This document shows, piece after piece, positions 21,058 to 30,575 of a DNA stretch of 46,241 nt; the stretch's first letter is position 1; every line of letters begins with the position of its first letter. A program made the position numbers and the translations under genes. The notes under the pieces were generated by a model. The model ran no database searches and was not told where the DNA came from. It saw only the letters and a program-made list of their open reading frames with translations. Origin of the DNA: Pseudomonadales bacterium (GTDB lineage: Bacteria; Pseudomonadota; Gammaproteobacteria; Pseudomonadales; UBA7434); assembly GCA_013043705.1 (NCBI GenBank), contig JABDNS010000070.1:1-46241 (forward strand). Direction: 5' to 3'.

Positions 21058-21083
21058 CTACCAAGCCTTTGCAAAGCGCTTGG

Positions 21084-22670
21084 CTAGTGTTCGCGCGTAT
21101 CGCGAAATGCGATATCCGGCCAGCGCTCCTGCGTTAGGCTCAGGTTTACCCGGGTGGGCGCCAGGTAACTCAAGTGCCCGCCGCCATCCAGCGCCAGGTT
21201 CTCGGACTGCTTGCGCCTGAATTCAGCCAGCATTTTTTCATCGTCGCACTCAACCCAATGCGCGGTGTAGACGTTTACCGGCTCATACACCGCCTCTACT
21301 TTATATTCATCCTTCAAACGGTAGGCAACCACGTCGAACTGCAGCGAACCAACTGCACCAACCACAAGGTCGTTATTATTCAGTGGCATAAAAACCTGCG
21401 TTGAGCCCTCTTCTGCCAACTGCTGTAAACCTTTTTGCAATTGCTTGGTTTTGAGCGGGTCTCGAAGCCGGATACGCTTGAACAGCTCTGGCGCAAAGTG
21501 CGGTATACCCGTGTATTTAAGCGCCTCACCCTCGGTGAAGGTATCGCCAATTTGTATGGTGCCGTGATTATGCAGGCCAATGATATCGCCGGAGATAGCG
21601 GTATCAACAGATGCGCGATCTCCCGCTTTGAAATTCACAGCGTCGGCAACTTTTATATCTTTGCCAATGCGCACATGCTTCATGCGCATACCTTTGCTGT
21701 ATGTTCCAGAGCAAATGCGCATAAAGGCAATGCGGTCGCGATGCTTTGGATCCATGTTGGCCTGTATTTTGAAAACAAACCCGGAGAACTTTTCTTCCAA
21801 CGGATCTACTTCACGCACGTCAGTAGCACGTGGCACAGGCGATGGCGCCCACTCCACGAAACCATCGAGCATTTCGCGCACGCCAAAATTAGCCAGTGCT
21901 GTACCAAAAAACACCGGTGTGAGCTTGCCTTCGCGATAGAGCTCTAAATCAAACGTATGGCTGGCACCGCGTACCAGTTCAATTTCTTCAACATAGTCAT
22001 CGTAGTAAACGCCCAGCAACTCGCGTGCTTCATTGCTGGCAAGACCATCAATGCGAACGTCTTCGTGAATGGTGAAGTTGTGCCCGCTTTCAAAAACGTG
22101 AATGGTATCGGTGTAGAGGTTATAAACACCGCGAAATTCCTTGCCCATGCCTATCGGCCAGTTAATCGGCGCCGCCTGGATTTTTAGCACCTCCTCAATT
22201 TCATCGAGCAGGTCCACGGCATCGCGAATATCCCGGTCCATTTTGTTCACGAAGCTAACTATGGGCGTATCGCGCAAGCGGCAAACATCCATTAACTTGA
22301 TCGTTCTGGCTTCAACACCTTTGGCACCGTCAACCACCATCAACGCGGAATCGACCGCGGTTAGCGTGCGGTAGGTATCTTCCGAGAAATCCTCGTGCCC
22401 CGGCGTATCCAGCAAATTGACGATACGATCGCGATACGGGAACTGCATCACCGAAGAGGTCACGGATATTCCACGTTCCTGCTCCATACTCATCCAGTCG
22501 GAAGTTGCATGCCGATCGGCCTTCTTACCTTTTACCGAACCGGCAACCTGGATGAGCTGGCCCAACAGTAACAACTTTTCGGTAATCGTGGTCTTACCCG
22601 CATCCGGGTGCGAGATGATCGCGAAAGTTCTACGCTGCCGTACCTGGTTAATGAATTTACTATTTGTCAC
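21084..22670 (-). CDS. prfC: peptide chain release factor 3
   Basis: [53 protein letters not shown]; the GTG start at 22670 aligns with the usual RF3 N-terminus ([14 protein letters not shown]). Confidence 0.97.
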   Translation of the reverse strand: MTNSKFINQVRQRRTFAIISHPDAGKTTITEKLLLLGQLIQVAGSVKGKKADRHATSDWMSMEQERGISVTSSVMQFPYRDRIVNLLDTPGHEDFSEDTYRTLTAVDSALMVVDGAKGVEARTIKLMDVCRLRDTPIVSFVNKMDRDIRDAVDLLDEIEEVLKIQAAPINWPIGMGKEFRGVYNLYTDTIHVFESGHNFTIHEDVRIDGLASNEARELLGVYYDDYVEEIELVRGASHTFDLELYREGKLTPVFFGTALANFGVREMLDGFVEWAPSPVPRATDVREVDPLEEKFSGFVFKIQANMDPKHRDRIAFMRICSGTYSKGMRMKHVRIGKDIKVADAVNFKAGDRASVDTAISGDIIGLHNHGTIQIGDTFTEGEALKYTGIPHFAPELFKRIRLRDPLKTKQLQKGLQQLAEEGSTQVFMPLNNNDLVVGAVGSLQFDVVAYRLKDEYKVEAVYEPVNVYTAHWVECDDEKMLAEFRRKQSENLALDGGGHLSYLAPTRVNLSLTQERWPDIAFRDTREH

Positions 22671-22803
22671 AACAATGTTTCTGGCTGAATCCGTGCGCAA
22701 AGCGCGTATAATTCAAAGCGCGACATTCTACATGGTTTGGACCAAGCCCCGAGTATTTTCTGTACCAGGAACAGTCGCGCCTATCCGCCACCAGAGCAAC
22801 CAG

Positions 22804-24018
22804 ATGACCCGACTTAAACGTGCGATTAGCATGCCGATGCTGCTGTTCTTCGGCTTGGGCAATATTCTTGGTGCTGGCATCTACGTTCTTATTGGCAAGG
22901 TTGCGGCTGAATCGGCAATTTATGCACCCGTGGCATTTCTTTGCGCGTCGCTGGTGGCTGGCTTCAGCGCATTTACCTATGCAGAGCTTTCCTCTCGCTA
23001 CCCTCACTCAGCGGGCGAGGCGGTCTATATCCAGCAAGGGTTTGGACAGACCTGGATATCCAGAATTGTCGGGCTGCTGATCGCGTTGGCCGGCATGGTT
23101 TCTGCGGCGACGGTTTCGCGTGGCTTTCACGGCTATTTCAGCGTTTTCTTAAGCTTGGACGCGGCGCTAGTAATTAGCGGCATTGTTTTACTACTCGGCG
23201 GGCTTACGGTTTGGGGTGTTCGACAATCGGTGGGCGCGGCGGCTTTACTTACCGTGGCCGAGATAATAGGGCTCGCCGTGGTGATATGGGCAGGCCGAGA
23301 CTTGCTTGCCAGCGTACCGATGCGCATGCCCGAGCTACTGCCACCCGCGAATTTGTCGGTCTGGACGGGTATTGGCCTGGGTGCATTTATCGCCTTTTTC
23401 GCCTTCATTGGTTTTGAGGACATGGTCAATGTAGCTGAAGAAGTAAAAAATCCTGCGCGGAATTTACCGCTGGCGATTTTGCTGGCACTGATAATTGCAA
23501 CCGTGATGTACGCCCTGGTATCTATTGTTGCGGTGCTTGCACTACCGTTGGCGCAACTATCAACTAGTACGGCGCCACTCACCGACGTGCTGGCGCAGCT
23601 CGCGAACTACGACGCCCGCTATATCAGCGCGATCAGCATGCTGGCAATCGTCAATGGCGCGCTTATTCAAATGGTTATGGCGTCACGACTTTTATATGGC
23701 ATGGCATGTAAAGGCTGGTTACCTGACGCGCTGTCTCGGGTAAACGCCAAAACACGAACACCTGTTAACGCCACCTTGCTTGTGGTTGCAATTATTCTGG
23801 CGCTGGCACTGTGGCTGCCTGTCCAGACACTGGCAATTGCTACCAGTTATATCGTGCTGATTGTGTTTTCAATGGTTAACGCGGCGCTACTTGCACTTAG
23901 ATTACGCGAAGGCAGGGCAACAGAAGGCTGGAGCGTTCCCATTTGGGTGCCGCTGTTTGGACTATTATCCAGTGCGGCATTAATTGTATTTGAGTTGGTG
24001 CAACGTTGGGCAGCGTAA
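22804..24018 (+). CDS. APC-superfamily amino acid permease
   Basis: MTRLKRAISMPMLLFFGLGNILGAGIYVLIGKVAAES...AFTYAELSSRYPHSAGEAVYI; about 12 hydrophobic helices. The track ORF from 22417 extends antisense into prfC. Confidence 0.93.
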   Translation: MTRLKRAISMPMLLFFGLGNILGAGIYVLIGKVAAESAIYAPVAFLCASLVAGFSAFTYAELSSRYPHSAGEAVYIQQGFGQTWISRIVGLLIALAGMVSAATVSRGFHGYFSVFLSLDAALVISGIVLLLGGLTVWGVRQSVGAAALLTVAEIIGLAVVIWAGRDLLASVPMRMPELLPPANLSVWTGIGLGAFIAFFAFIGFEDMVNVAEEVKNPARNLPLAILLALIIATVMYALVSIVAVLALPLAQLSTSTAPLTDVLAQLANYDARYISAISMLAIVNGALIQMVMASRLLYGMACKGWLPDALSRVNAKTRTPVNATLLVVAIILALALWLPVQTLAIATSYIVLIVFSMVNAALLALRLREGRATEGWSVPIWVPLFGLLSSAALIVFELVQRWAA

Positions 24019-24043
24019 TCTTCTGCCAGTAAAGGGCAAGGCT

Positions 24044-25156
24044 CTACGCGGCGATATTCATTAACCAGGCAACAACCAGCACTTGTGGCAAGGTAAGCAG
24101 CGGCAAGAATAGCGCAATTTTTAGTGAGCGCGTGGTATCTTTCAGCACCATGATTTCGGTGTAGTCAGTGGCAACGCCCGCCATCAAAAAAGCAAAGCTG
24201 TTGCCCGGTGCTTTCGCGCGCGTTAACAGATCGGCCGCTATTGGTGTAGAACCCTCGGAGCAAACCTCCATAATAGTTGCAACCAACACGGTGAGGCCAA
24301 GGCCTGCCAGCGTGGGGCCAAAATAGGTTCCAAAATGCTCGGGCGAAACAAACGCACGCACCAGGCCCGCCAGCACAATACCAAAGAGTATCCAGCGCAT
24401 GACCATGCGCGACTCACGCAGGCCGTCGATCGCCATGTTAAGAAAAAAACTGCTGTTAAACGTGGTGCTGGATAATTGCTTTCGCGCTTCCTGCCAAAAA
24501 TTGAATTTTTCTGGTACTGGCGCCGTTACATTATTTTTGGGTAAATAGCCGTGGTCGCATAGCCAATCAAACAGCAGACCTACAACAATGGCAATAGACA
24601 TGGACAGCGCGATAAAAGCTAGCGTCCAGGGCAAACCAATCAATGCAATTAATACCAACGTGAGTGAAAACGAGTTCCAGGGGCTTGCCACCAAAAAGGC
24701 CATTACCTGGCCAAGGCTTGCACCACGCTCATATAGTTTGGCAGCCACCATCAGGATCCCGTGATTACAAAGATCCAGTAGAACACCCGCTCCGGTAGCC
24801 CGCACAATACTGCGCAGGCCCTGCCCGGTGCCGAGCGCGGACATAACAAATTCCCTGGGTATGCGTGTAAGCGCGGCCAGCATTAAAATACCCAGGGCCA
24901 CGCCCCACCACATGGTATTGACGAGATCAAAAACCGTATAGCTAAGCGTATGGTACCAAGCAAAAATGTGCGTGCTTTGCTCGGCGAACGCGGAGTTTAA
25001 ATACAGCGCAACAACCGCGGAAGCAGAACCCAACAACAGATAATCGCGCTTTTGCGTATTATGGCAAGAGGAATCATTGGACGATTGATGCTGGCTGCAG
25101 CCCTGCCGGGCGGCAGCTGTATGATGGCAGCTTTGTTTGTCATCCACGCTGGTCAT
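24044..25156 (-). CDS. permease, YraQ/ArsP (DUF318) type; possible metal(loid) efflux
   Basis: Multi-TM protein with GAGVLLDLCNHGILMVAAKLYERGASLGQVMAFLVASPWNSFSLTL and MEVCSEGSTPIAADLLTRAKAPGNSFAFLMAGVATDYTEIMVLKDTTRS; Cys/His-rich N-terminus. Confidence 0.82.
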   Translation of the reverse strand: MTSVDDKQSCHHTAAARQGCSQHQSSNDSSCHNTQKRDYLLLGSASAVVALYLNSAFAEQSTHIFAWYHTLSYTVFDLVNTMWWGVALGILMLAALTRIPREFVMSALGTGQGLRSIVRATGAGVLLDLCNHGILMVAAKLYERGASLGQVMAFLVASPWNSFSLTLVLIALIGLPWTLAFIALSMSIAIVVGLLFDWLCDHGYLPKNNVTAPVPEKFNFWQEARKQLSSTTFNSSFFLNMAIDGLRESRMVMRWILFGIVLAGLVRAFVSPEHFGTYFGPTLAGLGLTVLVATIMEVCSEGSTPIAADLLTRAKAPGNSFAFLMAGVATDYTEIMVLKDTTRSLKIALFLPLLTLPQVLVVAWLMNIAA

Positions 25157-25164
25157 TAATGGCG

Positions 25165-25201
25165 CTCATTCACAGCACTCATTCACAGCACTCATTCACA
25201 G
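25165..25201. repeat. 13-bp tandem repeat, about 2.8 copies
   Basis: ctcattcacagca x2 then ctcattcacag (25165-25177, 25178-25190, 25191-25201). Confidence 0.9.
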
Positions 25202-25301
25202 TAGCTACTTTTAAAATTCAAACAAGCACCCACGCAGATACAAGATTGAATCTGCGCAAGTGCTTATTGTAACACCCGGTTACGTACGCCGGGCTTATCA
25301 A

Positions 25302-25727
25302 TTATTTAATTTCAACTCGCCTGGTTTCCGGCGTTGTTTCGCTAACTCTCGGCAGCGTTATACTCAATACGCCGTTTTCAAAACCGGCGTTAACATCGCT
25401 TTGGCTAATCTCTTTGCCTACCGAGAAGCTTCTGGAAAATCGCCCGGTACGGCGCTCTTTACGGATCACCTTGCCATCCTTCTCTTCCGAGCTTTCGGCA
25501 TCATGCGATGCTTCAATAGTAAGCAAGCCGTCTTGCAATTGCACATTCACGTCTTCCTTTTTAACGCCTGGCAAGTCCAGCTTCACGGTATAGCCCTGCT
25601 CATTTTCATGTACGTCGACCGCGGGCGAGAAAAACTCTCTACTTCCACGCTGGGCTGCTGCGGGCGAAAAAAAATCGTCGAAAACTCGGTTCAAATCAAA
25701 AATACTCTCTCTGGGAATCAGGTTCAT
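25302..25727 (-). CDS. Hsp20/alpha-crystallin family small heat-shock protein
   Basis: FSPAVDVHENEQGYTVKLDLPGVKKEDVNVQLQDGLLTIEASHD...GRFSRSFSVGKEISQSDVNAGFENGVLSITLPR; start at internal Met MNLIPRESIF. Confidence 0.96.
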   Translation of the reverse strand: MNLIPRESIFDLNRVFDDFFSPAAAQRGSREFFSPAVDVHENEQGYTVKLDLPGVKKEDVNVQLQDGLLTIEASHDAESSEEKDGKVIRKERRTGRFSRSFSVGKEISQSDVNAGFENGVLSITLPRVSETTPETRRVEIK

Positions 25728-25859
25728 AACATTTACCTCAAACATTTTGTCACTGGCGAGATAGCACGTTTTTGTGCCGCCTGTTAGGGATATGGGGTCT
25801 GGGAAAGGATTTTCAAGGGCTGGACAGGCGAAAAAACGGCCATCCAGAAATGCTTCAAA

Positions 25860-26978
25860 CTAGGTTTGTGAACTGCGGTAAATGGCCTCTACCTCCTGCT
25901 TTTTAGCCATCGCATCCTGGTAACCCAGCGCAAGCAATTTCTGCGTGTAAGCCGATTCAAACAGCAGATAACTTGCCAGTTCCGAGGTATCGTCGCTGTC
26001 GCCAAGCCCACCCAGCAAATGACGAACCAAGGTTGGCAAACTATCGCTGGCAACATCGTGTGCCAGCTCGGTAATGTCCTGTGAGGGCCTAATAAACAAG
26101 TGATTGACCCGTCGCTCGGTGGCGCGCGCGTCGTGGTTATCAACCAGGCGGTTGATCTGCTCGAGCCTTGCGATATCGACATCGAGGGTATCGAAAAACA
26201 GGCCATTCATAATAGTGCCAAGCACCTTTGCAACGGTGGGCGGGTGTGTAGGCGGGTGCTGCTGTTCCGGGCCCATATACCTTACGCCAATAAAGATAAC
26301 GTTATTGCAGCCAAGGTGCAGTATCGGGCTAACTGGGGCGGTGTTGCGCAGGGTTCCATCGCCGTAGTAAGCGTCGCCGATTTTTACCGGGCCAAACAGC
26401 AACGGTATCGCGCAAGAAGCCAGCACGTGCTCAACATTAATATCAACTTCTGCAGAGTAACGCCTGGGCCGCTGCCAATGACTATAGCTGCCATCGCCCT
26501 GTACAAAGCTAACAACTTTTTGATCGCCATAACCCAGTGCAGAGCAGGTAAAGCCACGCAGTTCACAGCTCTCAATGCGACCTTGAATGTTGCTGAAATC
26601 AATGTTGCTAGCGAGCAGCTCACGCAATGGCGAGGCATCGAGGAGCTCCTTAGCCAGCTTTTTCTTAACCCATGAGCCCAACGATACGTCACGCAGCCAG
26701 CCAAAGCCGATACGACCCAATGATGCCGCATCGGTGCGATACACCTGGCCAGGTTCTATGTTGAACCACAGGTCATGTAGCTGGCCGGCAGTAGTGGCAA
26801 AGTGTTGCGTGCTTGCTGCACAAAAGCTGGCGTTGATCGCACCGGCACTAATGCCTGCGTAGTAAGAGAACGGATTATTACCCGCGCCGGAATCGGCTAG
26901 AATTTCGGCGATGCCCTTTACAGCACCCGCCTGGTAGGCGCCGCGCGCGCCGCCGCCGGTAAGCGAAAGACCCAACAT
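25860..26978 (-). CDS. patatin-like phospholipase
   Basis: LSLTGGGARGAYQAGAVKGI; GISAGAINA (GxSxG); YGDGTLRNTAPVSP (Asp dyad). Confidence 0.95.
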   Translation of the reverse strand: MLGLSLTGGGARGAYQAGAVKGIAEILADSGAGNNPFSYYAGISAGAINASFCAASTQHFATTAGQLHDLWFNIEPGQVYRTDAASLGRIGFGWLRDVSLGSWVKKKLAKELLDASPLRELLASNIDFSNIQGRIESCELRGFTCSALGYGDQKVVSFVQGDGSYSHWQRPRRYSAEVDINVEHVLASCAIPLLFGPVKIGDAYYGDGTLRNTAPVSPILHLGCNNVIFIGVRYMGPEQQHPPTHPPTVAKVLGTIMNGLFFDTLDVDIARLEQINRLVDNHDARATERRVNHLFIRPSQDITELAHDVASDSLPTLVRHLLGGLGDSDDTSELASYLLFESAYTQKLLALGYQDAMAKKQEVEAIYRSSQT

Positions 26979-27091
26979 ATAACGAAATCACGTACTGGAT
27001 GAAAGAACCAAACAGTGAATGACTTTGCATGTTAATGGCGAAAATTGCAAGGCGCGCGCCTTGCTATGAAATCTTACATCACGGCGTTACA

Positions 27092-27856
27092 TCAGGCCGC
27101 GTGATCAATAATAGCCACACTTCCATCCGCAGCTTTTTTCGCCTGGTACATGGCGAGATCGGCATCGCGAATCATTTCATCGATTTCAGACTGCGCGTTA
27201 ATCAGCGTAATGCCAACACTGCAATCTACTGCGATCTGCCTGCCCTTGTCCTCCACCGGCCGGCAAATCCTTGCGCGCAACTGCTCAGCGATGGCACGTA
27301 TTTCTGCTCGCGCTACTTCTACGTCGGCATTTAAATGGTTAACCAGAACGGTAAACTCATCGCCGCCAAGCCGCACCACCAAATCTTCGGTGCGGGTGCC
27401 TTTTTTAAGGCGCTCCGCTACTTCACACAATACTTTGTCTCCCACCGGATGACCGTACTTGTCGTTTATGGCTTTGAAGCCATTCAGGTCAAGCAGGATA
27501 AGCGCGCCATTGATTCTATGCCGCGCATTTTCCGCGAGGTATTTTTCAAGACCAAGGTTGAGGTAGCGACGGTTTGGCAAATCGGTAAGCGGGTCGCGAT
27601 AGGCCATGCGGGAAAGCCGGGCCACGGCTTCGCGTTCGGCATAGACGAACGGCTTTATTACCATGAAATACAGGCAGGGGGCCGAAATTAACACCAGCAG
27701 CAAAACATCGATCACGGCCTCCGTGAGCCTGCTTAGATCGAAAGGTATAAACGCAAGCAGCAACATGATTGCCGTTTGCACCAACGCGATGATCAGCGTA
27801 ATTTTCAGTAATACCTTGTTCAAAGAATAACCCTTCACGGTTTCATTCAACTCCAC
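27092..27856 (-). CDS. membrane GGDEF-domain diguanylate cyclase
   Basis: YRDPLTDLPNRRYLN...LVVRLGGDEFTVLVNH; two N-terminal TM helices; GTG start. Confidence 0.94.
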   Translation of the reverse strand: MELNETVKGYSLNKVLLKITLIIALVQTAIMLLLAFIPFDLSRLTEAVIDVLLLVLISAPCLYFMVIKPFVYAEREAVARLSRMAYRDPLTDLPNRRYLNLGLEKYLAENARHRINGALILLDLNGFKAINDKYGHPVGDKVLCEVAERLKKGTRTEDLVVRLGGDEFTVLVNHLNADVEVARAEIRAIAEQLRARICRPVEDKGRQIAVDCSVGITLINAQSEIDEMIRDADLAMYQAKKAADGSVAIIDHAA

Positions 27857-27869
27857 GCGTGCGCGTGTG

Positions 27870-27895
27870 CACCGGGGTGGAGCCCCGGTGTTTTT
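27870..27895. terminator. terminator-like hairpin in the leader of the GGDEF gene (T-run on the + strand)
   Basis: CACCGGGG-tggag-CCCCGGTG-TTTTT, perfect 8-bp stem and 5-nt loop. Confidence 0.6.
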
Positions 27896-28009
27896 ACAAT
27901 TCCAGTTTTTAGCTTAGTAAGCGGCGTGAAGGTTTACACGAGAACCGCGGGCACAGTTCACAAAACAGCCCGCAACAGTAGCGGCAAGAGACTGCAGGAC
28001 CAGGCTTGC

Positions 28010-28435
28010 TTAATCGCTGCCCAGTAGCTGGCGCACCAGTGGCTCGTAGCGGGTTAGGCCCCAGCGACGGCCTTCGGCGATTGCACTTTCAGCATCCATT
28101 TCCTGCTCTTGCGCAGCGATAAGCGCAGCGAGCGCACCATTGCGGTTGCCACTGGCACAGTGCACCAGCGTGGGCTGGTCGCCAATATCTTGCAGCTTGT
28201 TCGCCAGCAATGCGGCATTTTCAAAATTTATGCCTGCGCCATCTACCGGGATATTGTGGTAAGTCATGCCCAACGACGCGACCAAAGCTTCCTCATCGAA
28301 TTCCATTTCGAAAGGCGGCCGCAAATTAACAATGTGCTTGAGGCCTTGCTCCGCCAGCGCAGCAAAATCTTCACGTGGCGGCTGACCGCTGGAGTACAGG
28401 TCATCGCCTACTTTATAAAGATTGGGGATATTCAT
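28010..28435 (-). CDS. DUF442/BLH-type dual-specificity-like phosphatase
   Basis: YSSGQPPREDFAALAEQGLKHIVNLRPP and catalytic VHCASGNRNGALAAL (HCxxGxRxG-like P-loop). Confidence 0.88.
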   Translation of the reverse strand: MNIPNLYKVGDDLYSSGQPPREDFAALAEQGLKHIVNLRPPFEMEFDEEALVASLGMTYHNIPVDGAGINFENAALLANKLQDIGDQPTLVHCASGNRNGALAALIAAQEQEMDAESAIAEGRRWGLTRYEPLVRQLLGSD

Positions 28436-28536
28436 TGCGGCAAACTCCCGTTGGCTTTGGACACATTGTTCATTTTAGTATGAAAATCTATGCGCATTAA
28501 TACTTGATAATGCGCTGATTTTAACGCGCAAGGCAA

Positions 28537-30486
28537 CTAGAAATACCACTGCCACCCAAGCTCGTGGCTTATATCGTCCTGCGTAATATCCTTGCGATAC
28601 TGCGCTCGATAACGTAACTGCTGGCCAGGAGTGTGATCGCCTAAAATATGCAATGCAAGCGAAAATTCCAGCGCCTGCTCATCTCGCGAACTGCCCCGGT
28701 CGCTGGCGCGATAACGGGCCTCAAGCCTGGACGACCACTGCCCGGTTTGATGCAGCAGCCCAAGCGCGGGACCCAATGCCAGCTGGTATCCATCGCGCAG
28801 CGACTTACCTACATCCAAAGCCGCGTCGACAAATCCGTAGGCCAGCAAGCGCTGGTTTGACAGCGCTAGCTTCGCACGGCCAAAGCCCAAGTCTAAAAAC
28901 GGTGCCAGCGAGCCACCGGTGTAGTGCCTTCGCGCACCAGTGCCTACACGCCATGAGGTTGGCTGCAACATCGTATTGCCAGGTGACAGCGAGCTTATGT
29001 TAATCAACTTAATCTCGTGCAGCTGTAATTCGCTACTGCGCAGCGAATGTTCATGCAGGTTGCGTAGTTCCAGCGATAACATCTCCAGGCTGGCAAAAGG
29101 CAAATAGCCCTGCGGCGGGTCAAGCGCATCATGAAATGCCATGCGCAGCGCCAGCGATTGAAAATCGCGCTGGCCATCGTTACCAACGCCCACCGATAGC
29201 CGCCGGGTTGGGTGGCCCTGGTCGTCTCGCCAGGCGGGTATGGGTGGCTCAGGGAACAATCTGCCGGGCATTAGCGCACTTCGAGCCGTTAGCAGGCGTA
29301 TGGAATGTGCGCTGGCCAAGGGATCATTTTTCTTGCCCTTCATCGCACTGAAACGGCCGAAGTCGTAGGCCACTTCCAGCACTTGCGCCGCTTGCTTTTC
29401 AGGCATTTCAGGCAGCGCATCGGCCAGCAACTGGTTGGCAACTTCGCCAGGCTTTACAATCCTGGCCGCCACTCGAGCCTGCCCGGATGACAGTACCGCA
29501 TATTTTGAACGCATCTGGGTAAGCACCGAAGGACGATAACGTGTCTGCGCCACAATACCCGCGTTGAACAAGGCGCGAACGGTGTCTGACGGGATCGCAC
29601 GAACTCGAAACTGCTCGGTGAGATTCAGCCGATCGCTGGCAGCATCGAGTAGTGCAAGCAGTTGGTACGAACAATTTTCTGTTAGAAAGTAATAGCCGAA
29701 CTCACTGCCCCGCAGCTCCCATATGTGGCGAAGAAACTGTTTAACTTCCTCGTCTTCCAGCTTGAGCTCATACTCCCAAATATCACGCGATTCCAGAAAG
29801 CTATAGTCGTTAATTTTCTCGTAGTAAGGCAGGATCGACACCACACCGGGATAGCCACCAGTTAAACCCTTCCACGCAAAAACAATTTCATTGTCAGCAG
29901 GCGGCGTATTCGCCGCGAAGTTGACCACGTAATCTAGCAAGGGGTTACCGCACTGCGTCTTGTTAACGCGTATTAGGGTATGCCCATACATGGAAGATGG
30001 GCTATTGAGGTATGCAGCGGGGAATACCACGGTGAGCTTTTCAGCATCAATTTGCGCTAGCCAACCAGCCTGTGCATTACAGCGACCATCTAGCGCTGCA
30101 ATTACGGGCAGGTGTTGTGATAACCATTTAACCCTGGCGGGGTAACGACAGTATACGGAGCCATCGCTACGTGACTTATCTGCCAGCAAGCCATAGTAAG
30201 TGGCTTGCAATTCAGCTATGGGGTTACGCTTGCCAACTGGCGAAAGAAAAAATGCAGTGGTATCAACCTGGCTTTGAGGTCGATCGGGTAACCCGGTGTC
30301 GTGGTAATGCAACAGGTGCAGCCATTGGCGATTGGCCGCCAGTGCTTCAAAGTCTGGTTGCAGCGTATCGTTAAGGCCCGCAGCGGCATTCTGGTTTTCG
30401 ATGGCAACAGGTGCTTCGGCCAGAAGCGGCCACGACCGGGCTGAAAATATAAGCAGTAATATAAGCGCGGCTCGATTCAACAACAT
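28537..30486 (-). CDS. DUF4105 (Lnb N-terminal-like) periplasmic/outer-membrane protein
   Basis: Signal peptide; CRYPARVKWL, FPAAYLNSPSSMYGHTLIRV, YFLTENCSYQLLALLDAA; C-terminal part looks beta-strand-rich. Confidence 0.88.
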   Translation of the reverse strand: MLLNRAALILLLIFSARSWPLLAEAPVAIENQNAAAGLNDTLQPDFEALAANRQWLHLLHYHDTGLPDRPQSQVDTTAFFLSPVGKRNPIAELQATYYGLLADKSRSDGSVYCRYPARVKWLSQHLPVIAALDGRCNAQAGWLAQIDAEKLTVVFPAAYLNSPSSMYGHTLIRVNKTQCGNPLLDYVVNFAANTPPADNEIVFAWKGLTGGYPGVVSILPYYEKINDYSFLESRDIWEYELKLEDEEVKQFLRHIWELRGSEFGYYFLTENCSYQLLALLDAASDRLNLTEQFRVRAIPSDTVRALFNAGIVAQTRYRPSVLTQMRSKYAVLSSGQARVAARIVKPGEVANQLLADALPEMPEKQAAQVLEVAYDFGRFSAMKGKKNDPLASAHSIRLLTARSALMPGRLFPEPPIPAWRDDQGHPTRRLSVGVGNDGQRDFQSLALRMAFHDALDPPQGYLPFASLEMLSLELRNLHEHSLRSSELQLHEIKLINISSLSPGNTMLQPTSWRVGTGARRHYTGGSLAPFLDLGFGRAKLALSNQRLLAYGFVDAALDVGKSLRDGYQLALGPALGLLHQTGQWSSRLEARYRASDRGSSRDEQALEFSLALHILGDHTPGQQLRYRAQYRKDITQDDISHELGWQWYF

Positions 30487-30531
30487 TATTCAGCCAAAAT
30501 TGGAAAACTTGCAAGGAAGGCTTGTGCAGGA

Positions 30532-30566
30532 TAAAAAAAAGGCGCCGCCAAGCGCCCCTTTTTTTC
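30532..30566. terminator. bidirectional Rho-independent terminator between the DUF3015 and DUF4105 genes
   Basis: aaaaaaaaGGCGCcgccaaGCGCCccttttttt: hairpin with A-run and T-run flanks, just 3' of the DUF3015 gene. Confidence 0.75.
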
Positions 30567-30575
30567 ATTGAGCTA

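Noticed and set aside
21090-21106. Inverted repeat TTCGCG-cgtat-CGCGAA
   Set aside because: Inside the prfC 3' coding end; short and plausibly due to codon usage.
22417-22803. N-terminal extension of the APC permease ORF
   Set aside because: Overlaps the 5' end of prfC antisense; homologous sequence begins at MTRLKRAISMPMLLFFG (22804).
25260-25787. 175-aa + strand ORF
   Set aside because: Antisense to the Hsp20 gene; no recognisable protein character.
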